Assembly (NCBI GenBank): GCA_028532855.1
Contig: JAQQAL010000022.1
Span: forward strand, 130,844 to 194,843
Direction: 5' to 3'
Length of the DNA stretch: 64,000 nt
Origin: Candidatus Thalassospirochaeta sargassi
Lineage (GTDB): Bacteria > Spirochaetota > Spirochaetia > UBA9216
Both the position numbers and the translations under genes were made by a program. Positions within the stretch are counted from its first letter, which is position 1. Each line of letters begins with the position of its first letter. Of this stretch, positions 1 to 8,666 are shown in pieces. The notes under the pieces were generated by a model, which was not told the DNA's origin, made no database searches, and was given only the letters and a program-made list of their open reading frames with translations.

Positions 1-605
1 TGGGAGGCATACTGCATGCTGTAGGTTTCATCAATTATCAAGTCAGCCTGTTTAAAGCCTTTTTCCAGATCTCCGAATCCAGTGACGATTTCAGCTGCAA
101 TATTCTCTTCAGGTTTGTAGGTTACGGGTATTGCAGGATACTCATCGTCACTATGTATAACGGGGGAGCCGGCATCAATAGCTTTTTCAATATCAAACAG
201 GGCGGGAAGCTGTTCAATTTCAACCTTTATCAATTTGAGAGCAGCTTCAGCCTGTTTATATGTATCTGCGACAACCGCTGCAATGCGGTCTCCGACAAAT
301 CTTACTTTTTTGTCGAACATTCTACAGTCATATGGCGAGGGTTCGGGGTATCCCTGACCGGCAGTGGTATGAAGGGTGTCGGGGGTATTTCCATGGTACA
401 GGATGAGTTTTACGCCGTCTGCCTGCTCTGCGGCTTTGTAATCAATACTGCTTATTATTCCGTTGGCTATGTCTGAATACAGAAAAGCTATGTGCAGAGG
501 TGTGTCAGTCATAAAATCATCAGTGTATTTTTCATTTCCGCAAGCCAGTGCTATAGAATCTATTTTTGAATGGGAATGTCCGGCATTGGTGAATTTTTCA
601 GACAT
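1..605 (-). CDS. Xanthine dehydrogenase-type molybdopterin subunit, N-terminal 201 residues (partial)
   Basis: The reading frame is open from an ATG at 605 to the left edge of the window, so only the N-terminus is present. It starts MSEKFTNAGHSHSKID and contains the RFVGDRIAAVVADT segment and a GFGDLEKGFKQADLIIDETY segment, both typical of the large molybdenum-binding subunit of xanthine dehydrogenase and aldehyde oxidase-like hydroxylases. The start overlaps the stop of the 2Fe-2S subunit by 8 bp (ATGTCTGA), so translation is probably coupled. The catalytic molybdenum site lies outside the window, so the substrate (xanthine, another purine or another N-heterocycle) cannot be read here. Family assignment is firm; substrate is not. 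Confidence 0.88.
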   Translation of the reverse strand, partial: MSEKFTNAGHSHSKIDSIALACGNEKYTDDFMTDTPLHIAFLYSDIANGIISSIDYKAAEQADGVKLILYHGNTPDTLHTTAGQGYPEPSPYDCRMFDKKVRFVGDRIAAVVADTYKQAEAALKLIKVEIEQLPALFDIEKAIDAGSPVIHSDDEYPAIPVTYKPEENIAAEIVTGFGDLEKGFKQADLIIDETYSMQYAS

Positions 606-1083
606 GTTCCGCCTCCTTCATCAGACGGCCGGCAAGTTTGACAGCTTCAAGTATCTTAACGTAGCCTGTACATCTGCATATATTACCGTCTAATGCTCGG
701 CGAATATCTTTTTCATCCGGATCATGGTTTTCGAGAAGAAGTGCATATGTGCTTAATATCTGTCCGGGAGTACAGAATCCGCATTGAACTGCGCCGCTTT
801 CAGCAAAAGCTCTTTGAATAGGATGGGGGTTGTGAATGTCCCCAAGTGCCTTTACAGTAAGAATTTCCCCGTCTTTTGCACTCGCTGCAAGAACCATGCA
901 GGAGTTGACTGTTCTGCCGTTAAGTATGACAACGCATGCACCGCAGTCCCCGGTTTGGCATCCGTTATGAACTTCGGTATATCCGTTATCTCTTAAAACC
1001 TTTAATAAACTGTCTTTGGGATTGATTGTAAAAACGACATCTTTACCATTTATCACGTAGTTTACGATTAGAAGATTATTCAT
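598..1083 (-). CDS. Xanthine dehydrogenase-type 2Fe-2S subunit
   Basis: This 161-aa protein carries electrons from the molybdenum site to FAD through two 2Fe-2S clusters. The first, plant-ferredoxin-like set is NGCQTGDCGAC followed by a fourth Cys in VNSC. The second is CGFCTPG followed by CRCTGY. The length is typical for the separate small subunit of three-subunit enzymes. I chose the ATG at 1083 over the TTG one codon upstream because it gives an 8-bp overlap (ATGAATAA) with the FAD-subunit gene, the same arrangement as at the downstream junction. The gene is the middle one of an FAD / 2Fe-2S / Mo operon. Confidence 0.93.
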   Translation of the reverse strand: MNNLLIVNYVINGKDVVFTINPKDSLLKVLRDNGYTEVHNGCQTGDCGACVVILNGRTVNSCMVLAASAKDGEILTVKALGDIHNPHPIQRAFAESGAVQCGFCTPGQILSTYALLLENHDPDEKDIRRALDGNICRCTGYVKILEAVKLAGRLMKEAEHV

Positions 1084-1840
1084 CAATGCTGCCTCCGGTT
1101 GAAAGTAATCGTTTCAGGGCTGTAGCCGCTCGATGTTTCAGATAGTCGCCGGAAAATTCTCTGCGATCAGAGAACTCGAGTTTTTTTTCAGCTTCGGTTA
1201 TTATTACATCTCTGCTGCCGGAGAAAATCTTAAGAAACCCCCTACAACCGGAGAATGCGCAGTTGTACATGTTTTTTCCGCGTATGGATACGGCGATTGT
1301 AAAAAATGGATAATCAAATCCGGTTAATGTACAGCGATAATATGCTCCATTGAGATATCCCGTTGGAATTCTCACGGAGGACACTAGATTATTTTTTCTT
1401 ATATCCCGATTGTTGAAATAATCTACAGCGCTGATTATATCCTCAGAACCTTCAAAAAATATATCGGCCCCCGCCGCGGCTAAAGGAGAAGCCAGATCCG
1501 ACCAGATTGGAAGTGCTGCTGCGCTTCCCCCGATTGTGATCCTGTTTCTCAAAGGGGTAGCTGCTGCCTTTGATAATGCAGAGGACAGAATGTTTTGAGG
1601 CAGCATTTTCTCACAGAACCTTGCGGTTTCAGTGTAGCTCACTGCAGCACCGATTGAAACTGCTGATTTTTCAGCTTTAATTTCTCTGTACTTTCTGATT
1701 CTGCTGAGATCAAAAAGCCCCCTGATATTAAGTGGGGTTTTGATAAGATATGTACCGCCTGCATGAGGTCGGTAATCGTTCTTGAAAAGGTCCAGAGCCT
1801 CAGAACCTGAACCGGGGAAAAACCATTTTAGCTCATTCAT
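1076..1840 (-). CDS. Xanthine dehydrogenase-type FAD-binding subunit
   Basis: This 254-aa protein is the medium, FAD-binding subunit of a molybdenum hydroxylase. An HAGGTYLIK segment near residue 27 corresponds to the AGGTDL pyrophosphate-binding loop. NRITIGGSAAALPIWSDL around residues 98-115 corresponds to the second FAD motif (ATIGGN...PxSD). It is a little shorter than the usual 280-290 aa, with the C-terminal domain compressed. It is the first gene of the operon. No Shine-Dalgarno sequence precedes its ATG and I could not place a clean promoter in the 89-bp divergent gap to the next gene. Dihydropyrimidinase nearby fits nucleobase use, which is inference. Confidence 0.88.
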   Translation of the reverse strand: MNELKWFFPGSGSEALDLFKNDYRPHAGGTYLIKTPLNIRGLFDLSRIRKYREIKAEKSAVSIGAAVSYTETARFCEKMLPQNILSSALSKAAATPLRNRITIGGSAAALPIWSDLASPLAAAGADIFFEGSEDIISAVDYFNNRDIRKNNLVSSVRIPTGYLNGAYYRCTLTGFDYPFFTIAVSIRGKNMYNCAFSGCRGFLKIFSGSRDVIITEAEKKLEFSDRREFSGDYLKHRAATALKRLLSTGGSIDE

Positions 1841-1893
1841 ACTTACTATATTGTAAATCTAAAAAAGAAAATATAGCAAGCAAAATAACCTCG

Positions 1894-1922
1894 TTGACAA
1901 AGATGTTTACGGCGTTTAGGAT
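1894..1922 (+). promoter_or_regulatory. Predicted promoter placing transcription start at the ATG (1930)
   Basis: TTGACA (1894-1899), a 17-bp spacer and TAGGAT (1917-1922). The ATG at 1930 starts 8 bases after the -10 box, where transcription normally begins. There is no Shine-Dalgarno sequence. Candidate leaderless transcript. Confidence 0.55.
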
Positions 1923-1929
1923 TGAATGA

Positions 1930-3879
1930 ATGGCTGGCTCAACTTTACTTCAGAGAATTATAAATACTTACTCTAAAAAGACAAATAAATGGGAGATAAA
2001 GTTCTCTCAACTGCTTGATTTTATTAATAATCTATTAATAAACGATGAATCGGGACGTTACAGTGTTTTCAGTACTAATACCCCTGATGTTTTAACTGCA
2101 ATGTTGATTGATCTTGATGAATCCGGTGCCTGCAAGCTTAGTTATTCAGGCACATCAATAAACACTATTAAAAATTACGGCTATCTCAATCAGGCAGTGC
2201 AATCTGCATATCAGCATATGGAGTCAAATTCAGAATATCCTTTTCCCACTTTCAGTTCCCTGAATATAAAAGTCCCGGAGGACAGGTTAAAGACTCTCCA
2301 TCTTCCTGATGGCCTGAGTATAGCATTGAGAGAAGATGTGAGTGATGAAGATGTAATCTATAAGCTGTTCTTCTCAGGAGATTCAAGCCCGATTATCGCT
2401 GAGGGCGGTATTATAAGGTCAAGAATGCTTGTCCTTGCAGTTAGCAAGATTAGGAACTTTCTAACCTTTAAGAATAATGCTAATTTTATGTATCAGAAAA
2501 TGCTGCCCGCTTTCAAGAAAAACACCCGTGCACTCATGGATTCGATAAAAATGGTGCAGTCCAACCCGGGGAGGGCTTCCATTGCCATAAAAAAACCGGA
2601 TGAATTTGTATTTTCATTCTGGACACAGATGTGTTCATTCCTGAGAAAAGACCTGTCCGGAAAAGAGAATATGACTACGACCGATGAAGGACTGTTGCAA
2701 TCATCGGTGCTAATCCATTCATATATTCTATATTATAAGAACATCATCATCAGTAACAAGAGAAAACAGGAAGCGCTGAAGTTTGTCGGTGAAAAGCTGA
2801 AAAAAGAACCTTTCTATTTTACAATTAGCGATATATACAGTTTTCAGGATAAGAATGGTCTTCTACTTGATAAAAAATACAAAAGAGATGATCTGCATGA
2901 TTTTATAAATGGAAAGCTTCAGCTTAAAAACAATGAAGTGCTTCCGGAGCTTATCAAGGTTAAAACTGTAAACAACAAGCTTTATTATATTCATAAATCT
3001 GTATTTCTTACCCTCGTGCATAAGAAAGTAGGAGATGCTCATGATTATTACCGGAAGGAATATCTTGATCAATGGACGGCTTCAATCAGGTCATATAGAT
3101 CTCCAAAAGAGATGAACAGTGATGAAGCATTTCATGCGGATCTTGAAAAACGGGTGAGGGAGGAAGATCCTCTGCTGTATGCGCTGCTAGGATATGAACT
3201 GCTTTATCTTGCTATCAGTGATTCCAGGAATGTTAAACTCAAGGCGGTAGCGCAGGGCTACCTTGATATGAAGATGCAGGAGTCGAAGCCTCTACCGGTT
3301 ATTTTGAATCTGCGAAGACGAAACCTTACTTCAGAAGTACGATCGATTGTACCTTTCTGGCTTACAATCGGTTTTTTCAGAAAGCTTGCTGCAGTTTTCG
3401 GTAGTAGAAAAAAAAGGAAAAGAACTACAACTTCACTGAAGGCGCAAATGGGTGGGAGTGGAAGCCATCCGGCTTCTACTGCAAAGGTCATATCAGTACA
3501 GAACGCTCCGTTAAAGAAAGGCGGCAGTAGGACAAAGGCAGCTGAATATAAAAAATCAGTGGACATCCTCAAGCAGAAAATGAATTACAGCAGTGTTAAT
3601 GTCAATGAAAGGCTGAAAGACCTATCGGGGGAGTGGAATCCTCTTCTTGATCATGAGGCTCGAATAAATCTTGTGAAAGATGTAAACAATATGGTTCGTG
3701 ATTATATGCGCAAAATTCTGAGAGAAACTGCATTTGCCGTTCCTGATGCTGAACGCGTAAAGAATATTGCGGACCTTCTTGCAGGTAACAAGGCTTTTAC
3801 AGTAATAAAAAAACGGGATAGTTTTAAAACATATATTACCGTCTACATTTTGAAAATTTTAAGCGAAACTAAACCATAA
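1930..3879 (+). CDS. Uncharacterised 649-aa protein
   Basis: I do not recognise this protein. It has no signal peptide and looks cytosolic, mixed alpha/beta and rich in Lys, Ser and Tyr. A hydrophobic stretch (SIVPFWLTIGFFRKLAAVF, about residues 471-489) runs directly into a very basic patch (GSRKKRKRTTT) and a Gly/Ser/Lys-rich linker to about residue 530, so the last 115 residues probably form a separate helical domain. The stretch could be a membrane-proximal helix, but it is single and interrupted by charge. It stands alone, divergent from the molybdenum hydroxylase genes, with its own promoter. The start ATG at 1930 has no ribosome-binding site (see promoter). It could be one of the large orphan proteins common in spirochaetes; no function is proposed. 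Confidence 0.75.
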   Translation: MAGSTLLQRIINTYSKKTNKWEIKFSQLLDFINNLLINDESGRYSVFSTNTPDVLTAMLIDLDESGACKLSYSGTSINTIKNYGYLNQAVQSAYQHMESNSEYPFPTFSSLNIKVPEDRLKTLHLPDGLSIALREDVSDEDVIYKLFFSGDSSPIIAEGGIIRSRMLVLAVSKIRNFLTFKNNANFMYQKMLPAFKKNTRALMDSIKMVQSNPGRASIAIKKPDEFVFSFWTQMCSFLRKDLSGKENMTTTDEGLLQSSVLIHSYILYYKNIIISNKRKQEALKFVGEKLKKEPFYFTISDIYSFQDKNGLLLDKKYKRDDLHDFINGKLQLKNNEVLPELIKVKTVNNKLYYIHKSVFLTLVHKKVGDAHDYYRKEYLDQWTASIRSYRSPKEMNSDEAFHADLEKRVREEDPLLYALLGYELLYLAISDSRNVKLKAVAQGYLDMKMQESKPLPVILNLRRRNLTSEVRSIVPFWLTIGFFRKLAAVFGSRKKRKRTTTSLKAQMGGSGSHPASTAKVISVQNAPLKKGGSRTKAAEYKKSVDILKQKMNYSSVNVNERLKDLSGEWNPLLDHEARINLVKDVNNMVRDYMRKILRETAFAVPDAERVKNIADLLAGNKAFTVIKKRDSFKTYITVYILKILSETKP

Positions 3880-3885
3880 TTCTTG

Positions 3886-3914
3886 TTGCCTGATTTCAGT
3901 TTTGGGATTAAAAT
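3886..3914 (+). promoter_or_regulatory. Predicted promoter of the dihydropyrimidinase gene
   Basis: TTGCCT (3886-3891), 17 bp, TAAAAT (3909-3914). It would give a leader of about 44 nt containing the strong Shine-Dalgarno TTGGAGG just before the ATG at 3965, in contrast to the leaderless genes of this window. Confidence 0.45.
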
Positions 3915-3964
3915 ATTATTGTTAACGCGAACATAATTTTAAAACTTTATTTGGAGGTTTATAA

Positions 3965-5368
3965 ATGAAGACCATTATTAAAAATGGTACCGTTGTAACT
4001 GCAAGCGATACCTTTAAGGCTGATGTTCTAATCGAAGACGGAAAGGTTTCTTTGATCGGACAGAATCTGCCGTCAGAGGGTGCAGAAGTAATCGATGCTG
4101 CAGGAATGCTGTTGATGCCCGGTGGAATTGATCCGCATACACATCTTGATATGCCGTTCGGCGGAACAACAACTACTGATGATTTCTATACCGGACAGAC
4201 TGCAGCTGCGTTCGGCGGAACTACATGTCATGTAGACTTTGCTCTGCAGCAGAAGGGGCAGACACTGAAGCAGGGTGTTGAAATGTGGCAGGAAAAAGCT
4301 GAAGGCAAGACAATAATTGACTACGGATTTCATGTAGCTATTACTGATCCGACTGAAGCTTCAATAAATGAAATTCCTTCTCTTGTTGATATTGGAGTTT
4401 CATCCCTTAAGGTTTTTCAGGCATACAAGGGTGCATTCATGGTTGACGATACAGCTCTGTATAAAGCAATGGAAAAGGCCCGTGATGCCGACATCATGCT
4501 TATGACTCATTCAGAGAATGGCGATGCTATTGCTCTTCTTACAGAACAGCTTGTTGCAGCCGGCAAACTTGATCCCGGCTACCATCTTGATGCACATCCG
4601 AGAGAGATTGAAGGCGAGGCCTCCGCAAGGGCTATTGCACTTTCTGCTGTAACCGGAGCTAAGCTCTATATTGTACACATGTCATGCAGTGATTCAATTG
4701 CACAGATGGCATTAGGACGTGATAGAGGTTACAACGTAATGGGTGAGACTTGTACACAGTACATGTTCAAGTTTGAAGAGGATATGAGAGTACCCGGTTA
4801 TGAAGGAGCAAAATGGGCATGCGGACCTCCTGTTAGAACTCCGGAAGATGCAGAATTCATATGGGAGTCTCTTCGAAATACAACACTTCAGACAGTTGCG
4901 ACCGACCATTGTTCATTCAACTACGAGGGGGGTGTTGACGGAAAACTTCCCGGTAAGGAACTGGGCAAAGACGGGTGGCATAAGATTCCTAACGGAATTC
5001 CAGGTATTGAAGACAGAATGCCTGTTATGTATCACAATGGAGTAAACAGCGGCAAAATAAGCCTGAACCGATTTGTTGCAATTACATCAACTAACGCAGC
5101 AAAGGCAATGGGTATGTATCCTCAGAAGGGTACAATAGCTATTGGTTCTGATGCTGATATTGTTGTTTGGGATCCGAATAAGGAGCATACTATTTCAGCA
5201 AAAACTCATCACATGAATGTAGATTATAATGCGTATGAGGGGATGCAGGTAAAGGGAATGCCCGTAAGAACAATAATTCGCGGAACTACCGTTGTCGATA
5301 ATGGAAAACTCTGCGTTGAAAAGGGATTTGGAAAGTATGTTAACAGAAAGAATCCTGTAATTGTATAA
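3965..5368 (+). CDS. Dihydropyrimidinase / D-hydantoinase family amidohydrolase
   Basis: This 467-aa zinc amidohydrolase opens the ring of 5,6-dihydrouracil or dihydrothymine, the second step of reductive pyrimidine breakdown; relatives act on hydantoins. The metal ligands are visible: HTHLDMP (HxH) near residue 58, the carbamylated lysine in SSLKVFQAYKG near residue 150, MTHSEN near 180, VHMSCS near 236 and TDHC near 316. Length and the C-terminal ADIVVWDP segment fit the family. GGAGG 6 nt upstream fixes the start. The reductase and the beta-ureidopropionase of the pathway are not in the window. Dihydropyrimidinase is favoured over allantoinase or dihydroorotase by length and motif wording. 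Confidence 0.92.
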   Translation: MKTIIKNGTVVTASDTFKADVLIEDGKVSLIGQNLPSEGAEVIDAAGMLLMPGGIDPHTHLDMPFGGTTTTDDFYTGQTAAAFGGTTCHVDFALQQKGQTLKQGVEMWQEKAEGKTIIDYGFHVAITDPTEASINEIPSLVDIGVSSLKVFQAYKGAFMVDDTALYKAMEKARDADIMLMTHSENGDAIALLTEQLVAAGKLDPGYHLDAHPREIEGEASARAIALSAVTGAKLYIVHMSCSDSIAQMALGRDRGYNVMGETCTQYMFKFEEDMRVPGYEGAKWACGPPVRTPEDAEFIWESLRNTTLQTVATDHCSFNYEGGVDGKLPGKELGKDGWHKIPNGIPGIEDRMPVMYHNGVNSGKISLNRFVAITSTNAAKAMGMYPQKGTIAIGSDADIVVWDPNKEHTISAKTHHMNVDYNAYEGMQVKGMPVRTIIRGTTVVDNGKLCVEKGFGKYVNRKNPVIV

Positions 5369-5391
5369 TCTGCTATTTATTTATAGTAATG

Positions 5392-5422
5392 AAAAAAGCA
5401 GCCGCTAACGGCTGCTTTTTTT
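5392..5422 (+). terminator. Rho-independent terminator after dihydropyrimidinase
   Basis: A perfect GCAGCCG / CGGCTGC stem with a CTAA loop, flanked by six A on the left and T7 on the right. It can work in either direction, but lipA on the other strand ends about 310 bp away. Confidence 0.9.
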
Positions 5423-5728
5423 GACTGTTTCCCGCAGACAGAAACTAAGTCTGAAAATTTTACTTCATTTAATTTCAACAATTTTTTAATATAACTTTTA
5501 TTTTAAAAGTTTTATGAAATTCTTTTAAATATTATTTATAATATGACATATTTTGCGATGGAATTTAGAATTTGTAAATCAACCAAAAGGTTGAAAATTG
5601 ATAATTTAATCAAAAAATAACACAATTGCTCAAAATTTTAATAAAAATGTTCTTTTCAGCAGATCTACTACTCAGCATAAAGCCTTAGATTTTAATATTC
5701 TACTCACACTCAAATATATATAGAATAG
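5423..5728. other. AT-rich spacer between convergent genes
   Basis: About 300 bp, very AT-rich, between the 3' ends of the dihydropyrimidinase and lipA genes, where convergent genes elsewhere in this window lie 3-15 bp apart or overlap. I see no conserved ORF. It contains a promoter-like ATGAAA / 17 bp / TATAAT (5514-5542) and, 15 bp further, a 20-codon basic ORF (5558-5620) without a ribosome-binding site. It may be an undetected small RNA or remnant DNA. Confidence 0.4.
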
Positions 5729-6607
5729 TCATGATTTTCTTTTTCCTGATTTAACAGCTTTCACAGCCTCGTCCGCCAGGTAAGAACTGCGAACAAGTGG
5801 GGCGCAGGACGCATGAAGAAAACCGGCATCAATTGCTGCTTTATGATAGCTGTCGAATATGTCCGGATGCACCCAGTCAACCACAGGATGATGTTTATCA
5901 GACGGAGACAGATATTGACCAACAGTAAGAAAATCACATCCGGCATCCCTTAAATCACGGAATACAGCCAGAACACCTTTTTGGGTTTCACCCAGTCCAA
6001 GCATTATACCTGACTTTGTATAGATAGATTTGTTTTTATTTTTAACTCTCCGGAGCAGTTCAAGAGATTGATGATAATCGGCCTGAGGTCTTACCTCATC
6101 ATAGAGAGAGGGTATTGTTTCTACATTGTGATTTATAATATCCGGACCTGCAGAAATAACTGTATTCAAGGCATCTTCGTTGCCATTAAAATCGGGAATC
6201 AGGACTTCTATAACGACATCATTATATTTGGATTTTATACTGTTAATAACCTCGACAAAATGTCCCGCCCCCCCGTCTGATAAATCATCCCTGGTTACTG
6301 AAGTTATCACTACATGTTTTAATTCAAGTTCTTTAACAGCCTGAGCAATATTTTCCGGTTCGAAAGGATTGACCGTTTCGGTTTTTCCTCCGCTGACATT
6401 ACAGAATGTACAGCTCCTGGTGCATACCCTTCCTAGAATCATGAAGGTAGCTGTTTTTCTGTTAAAGCATTCTCCCTTATTGGGGCAGGCGGCCTCTTCA
6501 CATACTGTGTTCAGTTTAAGCCTTTCAAGTAAATTTTCCACACCGGTAAAATCATAGCCGGCTTTAAATCTTACCTTGAGCCAGTCAGGACGATTAGTTC
6601 TGCTCAT
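5729..6607 (-). CDS. lipA: Lipoyl synthase
   Basis: LipA is a radical SAM enzyme that inserts two sulfurs into the octanoyl chain on lipoyl domains. The protein is 292 aa. Cys36, Cys41 and Cys47 (CEEAACPNKGEC) bind the auxiliary 4Fe-4S cluster that is consumed as sulfur donor. Cys62, Cys66 and Cys69 (CTRSCTFC) bind the SAM cluster. The C-terminal RSSY is present; its serine ligates the auxiliary cluster. The start at 6607 follows a GAGGAGA ribosome-binding site; a longer frame to 6643 adds residues that do not match the family. It overlaps the 3' end of lipB by 14 bp. GcvH, encoded at 27675, is an obvious substrate. Confidence 0.97.
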   Translation of the reverse strand: MSRTNRPDWLKVRFKAGYDFTGVENLLERLKLNTVCEEAACPNKGECFNRKTATFMILGRVCTRSCTFCNVSGGKTETVNPFEPENIAQAVKELELKHVVITSVTRDDLSDGGAGHFVEVINSIKSKYNDVVIEVLIPDFNGNEDALNTVISAGPDIINHNVETIPSLYDEVRPQADYHQSLELLRRVKNKNKSIYTKSGIMLGLGETQKGVLAVFRDLRDAGCDFLTVGQYLSPSDKHHPVVDWVHPDIFDSYHKAAIDAGFLHASCAPLVRSSYLADEAVKAVKSGKRKS

Positions 6608-7277
6608 TATAAATCTCCTCAAGTTTGCGCTCAGTAAGCTCAACGCCGAAAACTTTTTCGAAATACTCAGCAGTCAATTTTTTTACTCTGCTGAAATTTT
6701 GTGATAGTCCTGTTTCCAGCTCTAGAGATGTAACGCTGCGATCAGAAAGCCCGCATGGGATAATCCAGTCAAAATGTTTAAGGTTCGTTGAAACATTGAA
6801 TGCAAATCCGTGAAAGCTTATCCATTTACGGACAGCAATCCCAATTGCTGTGATTTTTCGATTATCAATATATACACCGGTATACTTGCCTTTATCTTTT
6901 TTTGTTTCAATACCGTATTCGTTATGAAGAAGTCTGACAAATACTTCTTCTATATCAGCCACGTACTTATGAAGATCTTTATCGAATTTCGTCAAATCAA
7001 GCACTGGATAGCCTACTATCTGACCGGGGCCGTGGTAAGTTACATCTCCTCCGCGTTCGATATCAAAAAGTTCTACTCCTTCTGATTTTAGAACATCGTT
7101 TGATGCAAGTATGTTTGATCGTTCTGCTCTCCGACCCATAGTCAACACCGGAGGATGTTCTACAAGAAAAAAGGTTCCGTCAATTATTCCTTCACGAACG
7201 GAATCTACCGCAGCCTTTTGAATCTTTAAAGCCTGACCGTAAGACATTCGTCCAAGGTCTACAAGATTAATAATCAT
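6594..7277 (-). CDS. lipB: Octanoyl-[acyl carrier protein]:protein octanoyltransferase
   Basis: LipB moves the octanoyl group from ACP to the lysine of lipoyl domains, giving the substrate for LipA. Motifs: FLVEHPPVLTMGRRA, the RGGDVTYHGPGQIVGYPV core with the conserved His, the catalytic-dyad Lys in RKITAIGI, and the catalytic Cys in IIPCGLSDRSVTSLE. Length (227 aa) is normal. The MIINLVDLG start (7277) aligns best with the family; an ATG five codons upstream (7292) is possible. Neither has a Shine-Dalgarno sequence. A weak TTGCCT / 18 bp / TATATT ends 5 bp before the 7277 ATG, so this may be another leaderless gene. It is divergent from glgC. Confidence 0.95.
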   Translation of the reverse strand: MIINLVDLGRMSYGQALKIQKAAVDSVREGIIDGTFFLVEHPPVLTMGRRAERSNILASNDVLKSEGVELFDIERGGDVTYHGPGQIVGYPVLDLTKFDKDLHKYVADIEEVFVRLLHNEYGIETKKDKGKYTGVYIDNRKITAIGIAVRKWISFHGFAFNVSTNLKHFDWIIPCGLSDRSVTSLELETGLSQNFSRVKKLTAEYFEKVFGVELTERKLEEIYNEQN

Positions 7278-7328
7278 AACTAAATATATCATCTATTTAC
7301 CATAATAGGCAAATTAGTAAAACTGTAT

Positions 7329-7357
7329 TTGCAGTTTTGATTACACCAAGTTATAAT
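7329..7357 (+). promoter_or_regulatory. Predicted promoter of the glycogen operon
   Basis: TTGCAG (7329-7334), 17 bp, perfect TATAAT (7352-7357). Transcription would start near 7364, leaving a leader of only about 10 nt that is little more than the Shine-Dalgarno GAGGAG before the ATG at 7374. Confidence 0.6.
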
Positions 7358-7373
7358 AAACTGAGGAGTGATT

Positions 7374-8657
7374 ATGGACAAGGTATTGAGCATTATTCTT
7401 GGGGGGGGGAAAGGCACAAGACTTTATCCTCTGACAGCAGACAGAGCAAAACCGGCAGTCCCTTTTGGTGGAAAATCCAGACTGATTGACATTGCCATTT
7501 CGAATTGTATTAACTCTGGACTAAAAAAGATTTACATATTGACGCAGTTTGAATCAGCATCACTGAATTTTCATATAAGTAATTCATTTCAATTTGACGG
7601 GTTTTCAGGTGGTTTTGTTCAGATCCTTGCTGCAAGTCAGAAAGCTGCACAAAGCGGGTGGTATGAAGGGACCGCTGATGCGGTCAGAAAAAACCTCAAA
7701 AACTTCACGAAGCACAACCCTGAATATTATATGATCTTATCCGGCGATCAACTCTATTCTATGGATCTTGCGGAATTTTTAAAAGAACATAAACAGTCAG
7801 GAGCAGATATTACTATAGCATCCACACCGGTCAGCAGACAGGATGCAAACCAGTTAGGTATCCTGAAAATCGATGATAAAAAGAGAATCGAGGCCTTTCT
7901 TGAAAAACCCGGACCGGACATGAATATAGATGAATTGAAAATTCCGGAATCTTCAGAATATCAGTCAAGAAGACATGATGACGGTCGAAAAGAATATCTT
8001 GCATCCATGGGGATATATCTTTTTTCGGCCAGTGCAATGGAAGAATGTCTAGATTGCGAATCTACTGATTTCGGAAAAGAGATAATCCCTGAATCAATTA
8101 AGACGAAAAAAGTAAACGCCTATGTCTATAAGGGATATTGGGAGGATATAGGAACAATTAAGAATTTTTATGAAGCAAACCTTAACCTTGCTTCTGCACA
8201 GCCTAAATTTAATCTTTATGATGAACAGGCTCCTGTTTATACACATAGGCGTAATCTTCCTCCATCAAAGATAAATTCATGTGTTTTCAAACACTCGCTT
8301 GCCGCAGAAGGTTCAATAATTACCGATGCTTATATTAATTATTCCATAGTCGGTATAAGAACTATAATTAACGAGGGGGCCTCCCTTGACGGTGTTTACT
8401 GCATGGGTTCTGATTTTTATGAATCAGATAAACAGCGCGAAATCAACAGGGCAAATAATATTCCCGATATCGGAATTGGACGCAGTGCGGTAATTCGACA
8501 GGCCATTATTGATAAAAACGCGAGAATAGGCGCTAATTGTCGAATAGGAATTGATCAGAACAACAGAGAAGATGGAGATTACGGCAATTTTCATATAGTT
8601 GACGGCATAATAATAATTCACAAAGATGCCATAATTACCGACGGCACGGTAATATAG
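7374..8657 (+). CDS. glgC: Glucose-1-phosphate adenylyltransferase (ADP-glucose pyrophosphorylase)
   Basis: GlgC makes ADP-glucose from ATP and glucose-1-phosphate, the committed step of bacterial glycogen synthesis. The 427-aa protein has the GGGKGTRLYPLT nucleotide loop, RAKPAVPFGG, ILSGDQLYSMD and a C-terminal left-handed beta-helix. Several stretches (NSGLKKIYILTQF, YWEDIGTIKNFYEANL, RRNLPPSKI, RQAIIDKNARIG) read like the plant/cyanobacterial type rather than the enterobacterial one. The ATG at 7374 is preceded by GAGGAG at ideal spacing; a GTG at 7368 is in frame but overlaps the ribosome-binding site. Codons 10-12 form a run of nine G. First gene of a six-gene operon. Confidence 0.96.
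   Translation: MDKVLSIILGGGKGTRLYPLTADRAKPAVPFGGKSRLIDIAISNCINSGLKKIYILTQFESASLNFHISNSFQFDGFSGGFVQILAASQKAAQSGWYEGTADAVRKNLKNFTKHNPEYYMILSGDQLYSMDLAEFLKEHKQSGADITIASTPVSRQDANQLGILKIDDKKRIEAFLEKPGPDMNIDELKIPESSEYQSRRHDDGRKEYLASMGIYLFSASAMEECLDCESTDFGKEIIPESIKTKKVNAYVYKGYWEDIGTIKNFYEANLNLASAQPKFNLYDEQAPVYTHRRNLPPSKINSCVFKHSLAAEGSIITDAYINYSIVGIRTIINEGASLDGVYCMGSDFYESDKQREINRANNIPDIGIGRSAVIRQAIIDKNARIGANCRIGIDQNNREDGDYGNFHIVDGIIIIHKDAIITDGTVI
7401..7409 (+). repeat. G9 homopolymer inside glgC
   Basis: Nine consecutive G encode the three glycines of the GGGKG nucleotide loop, about 28 nt after the ATG. Change by one G would shift the frame at codon 12 or 13 and remove GlgC. Confidence 0.95.
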
Positions 8658-8666
8658 CAGGTTAAT

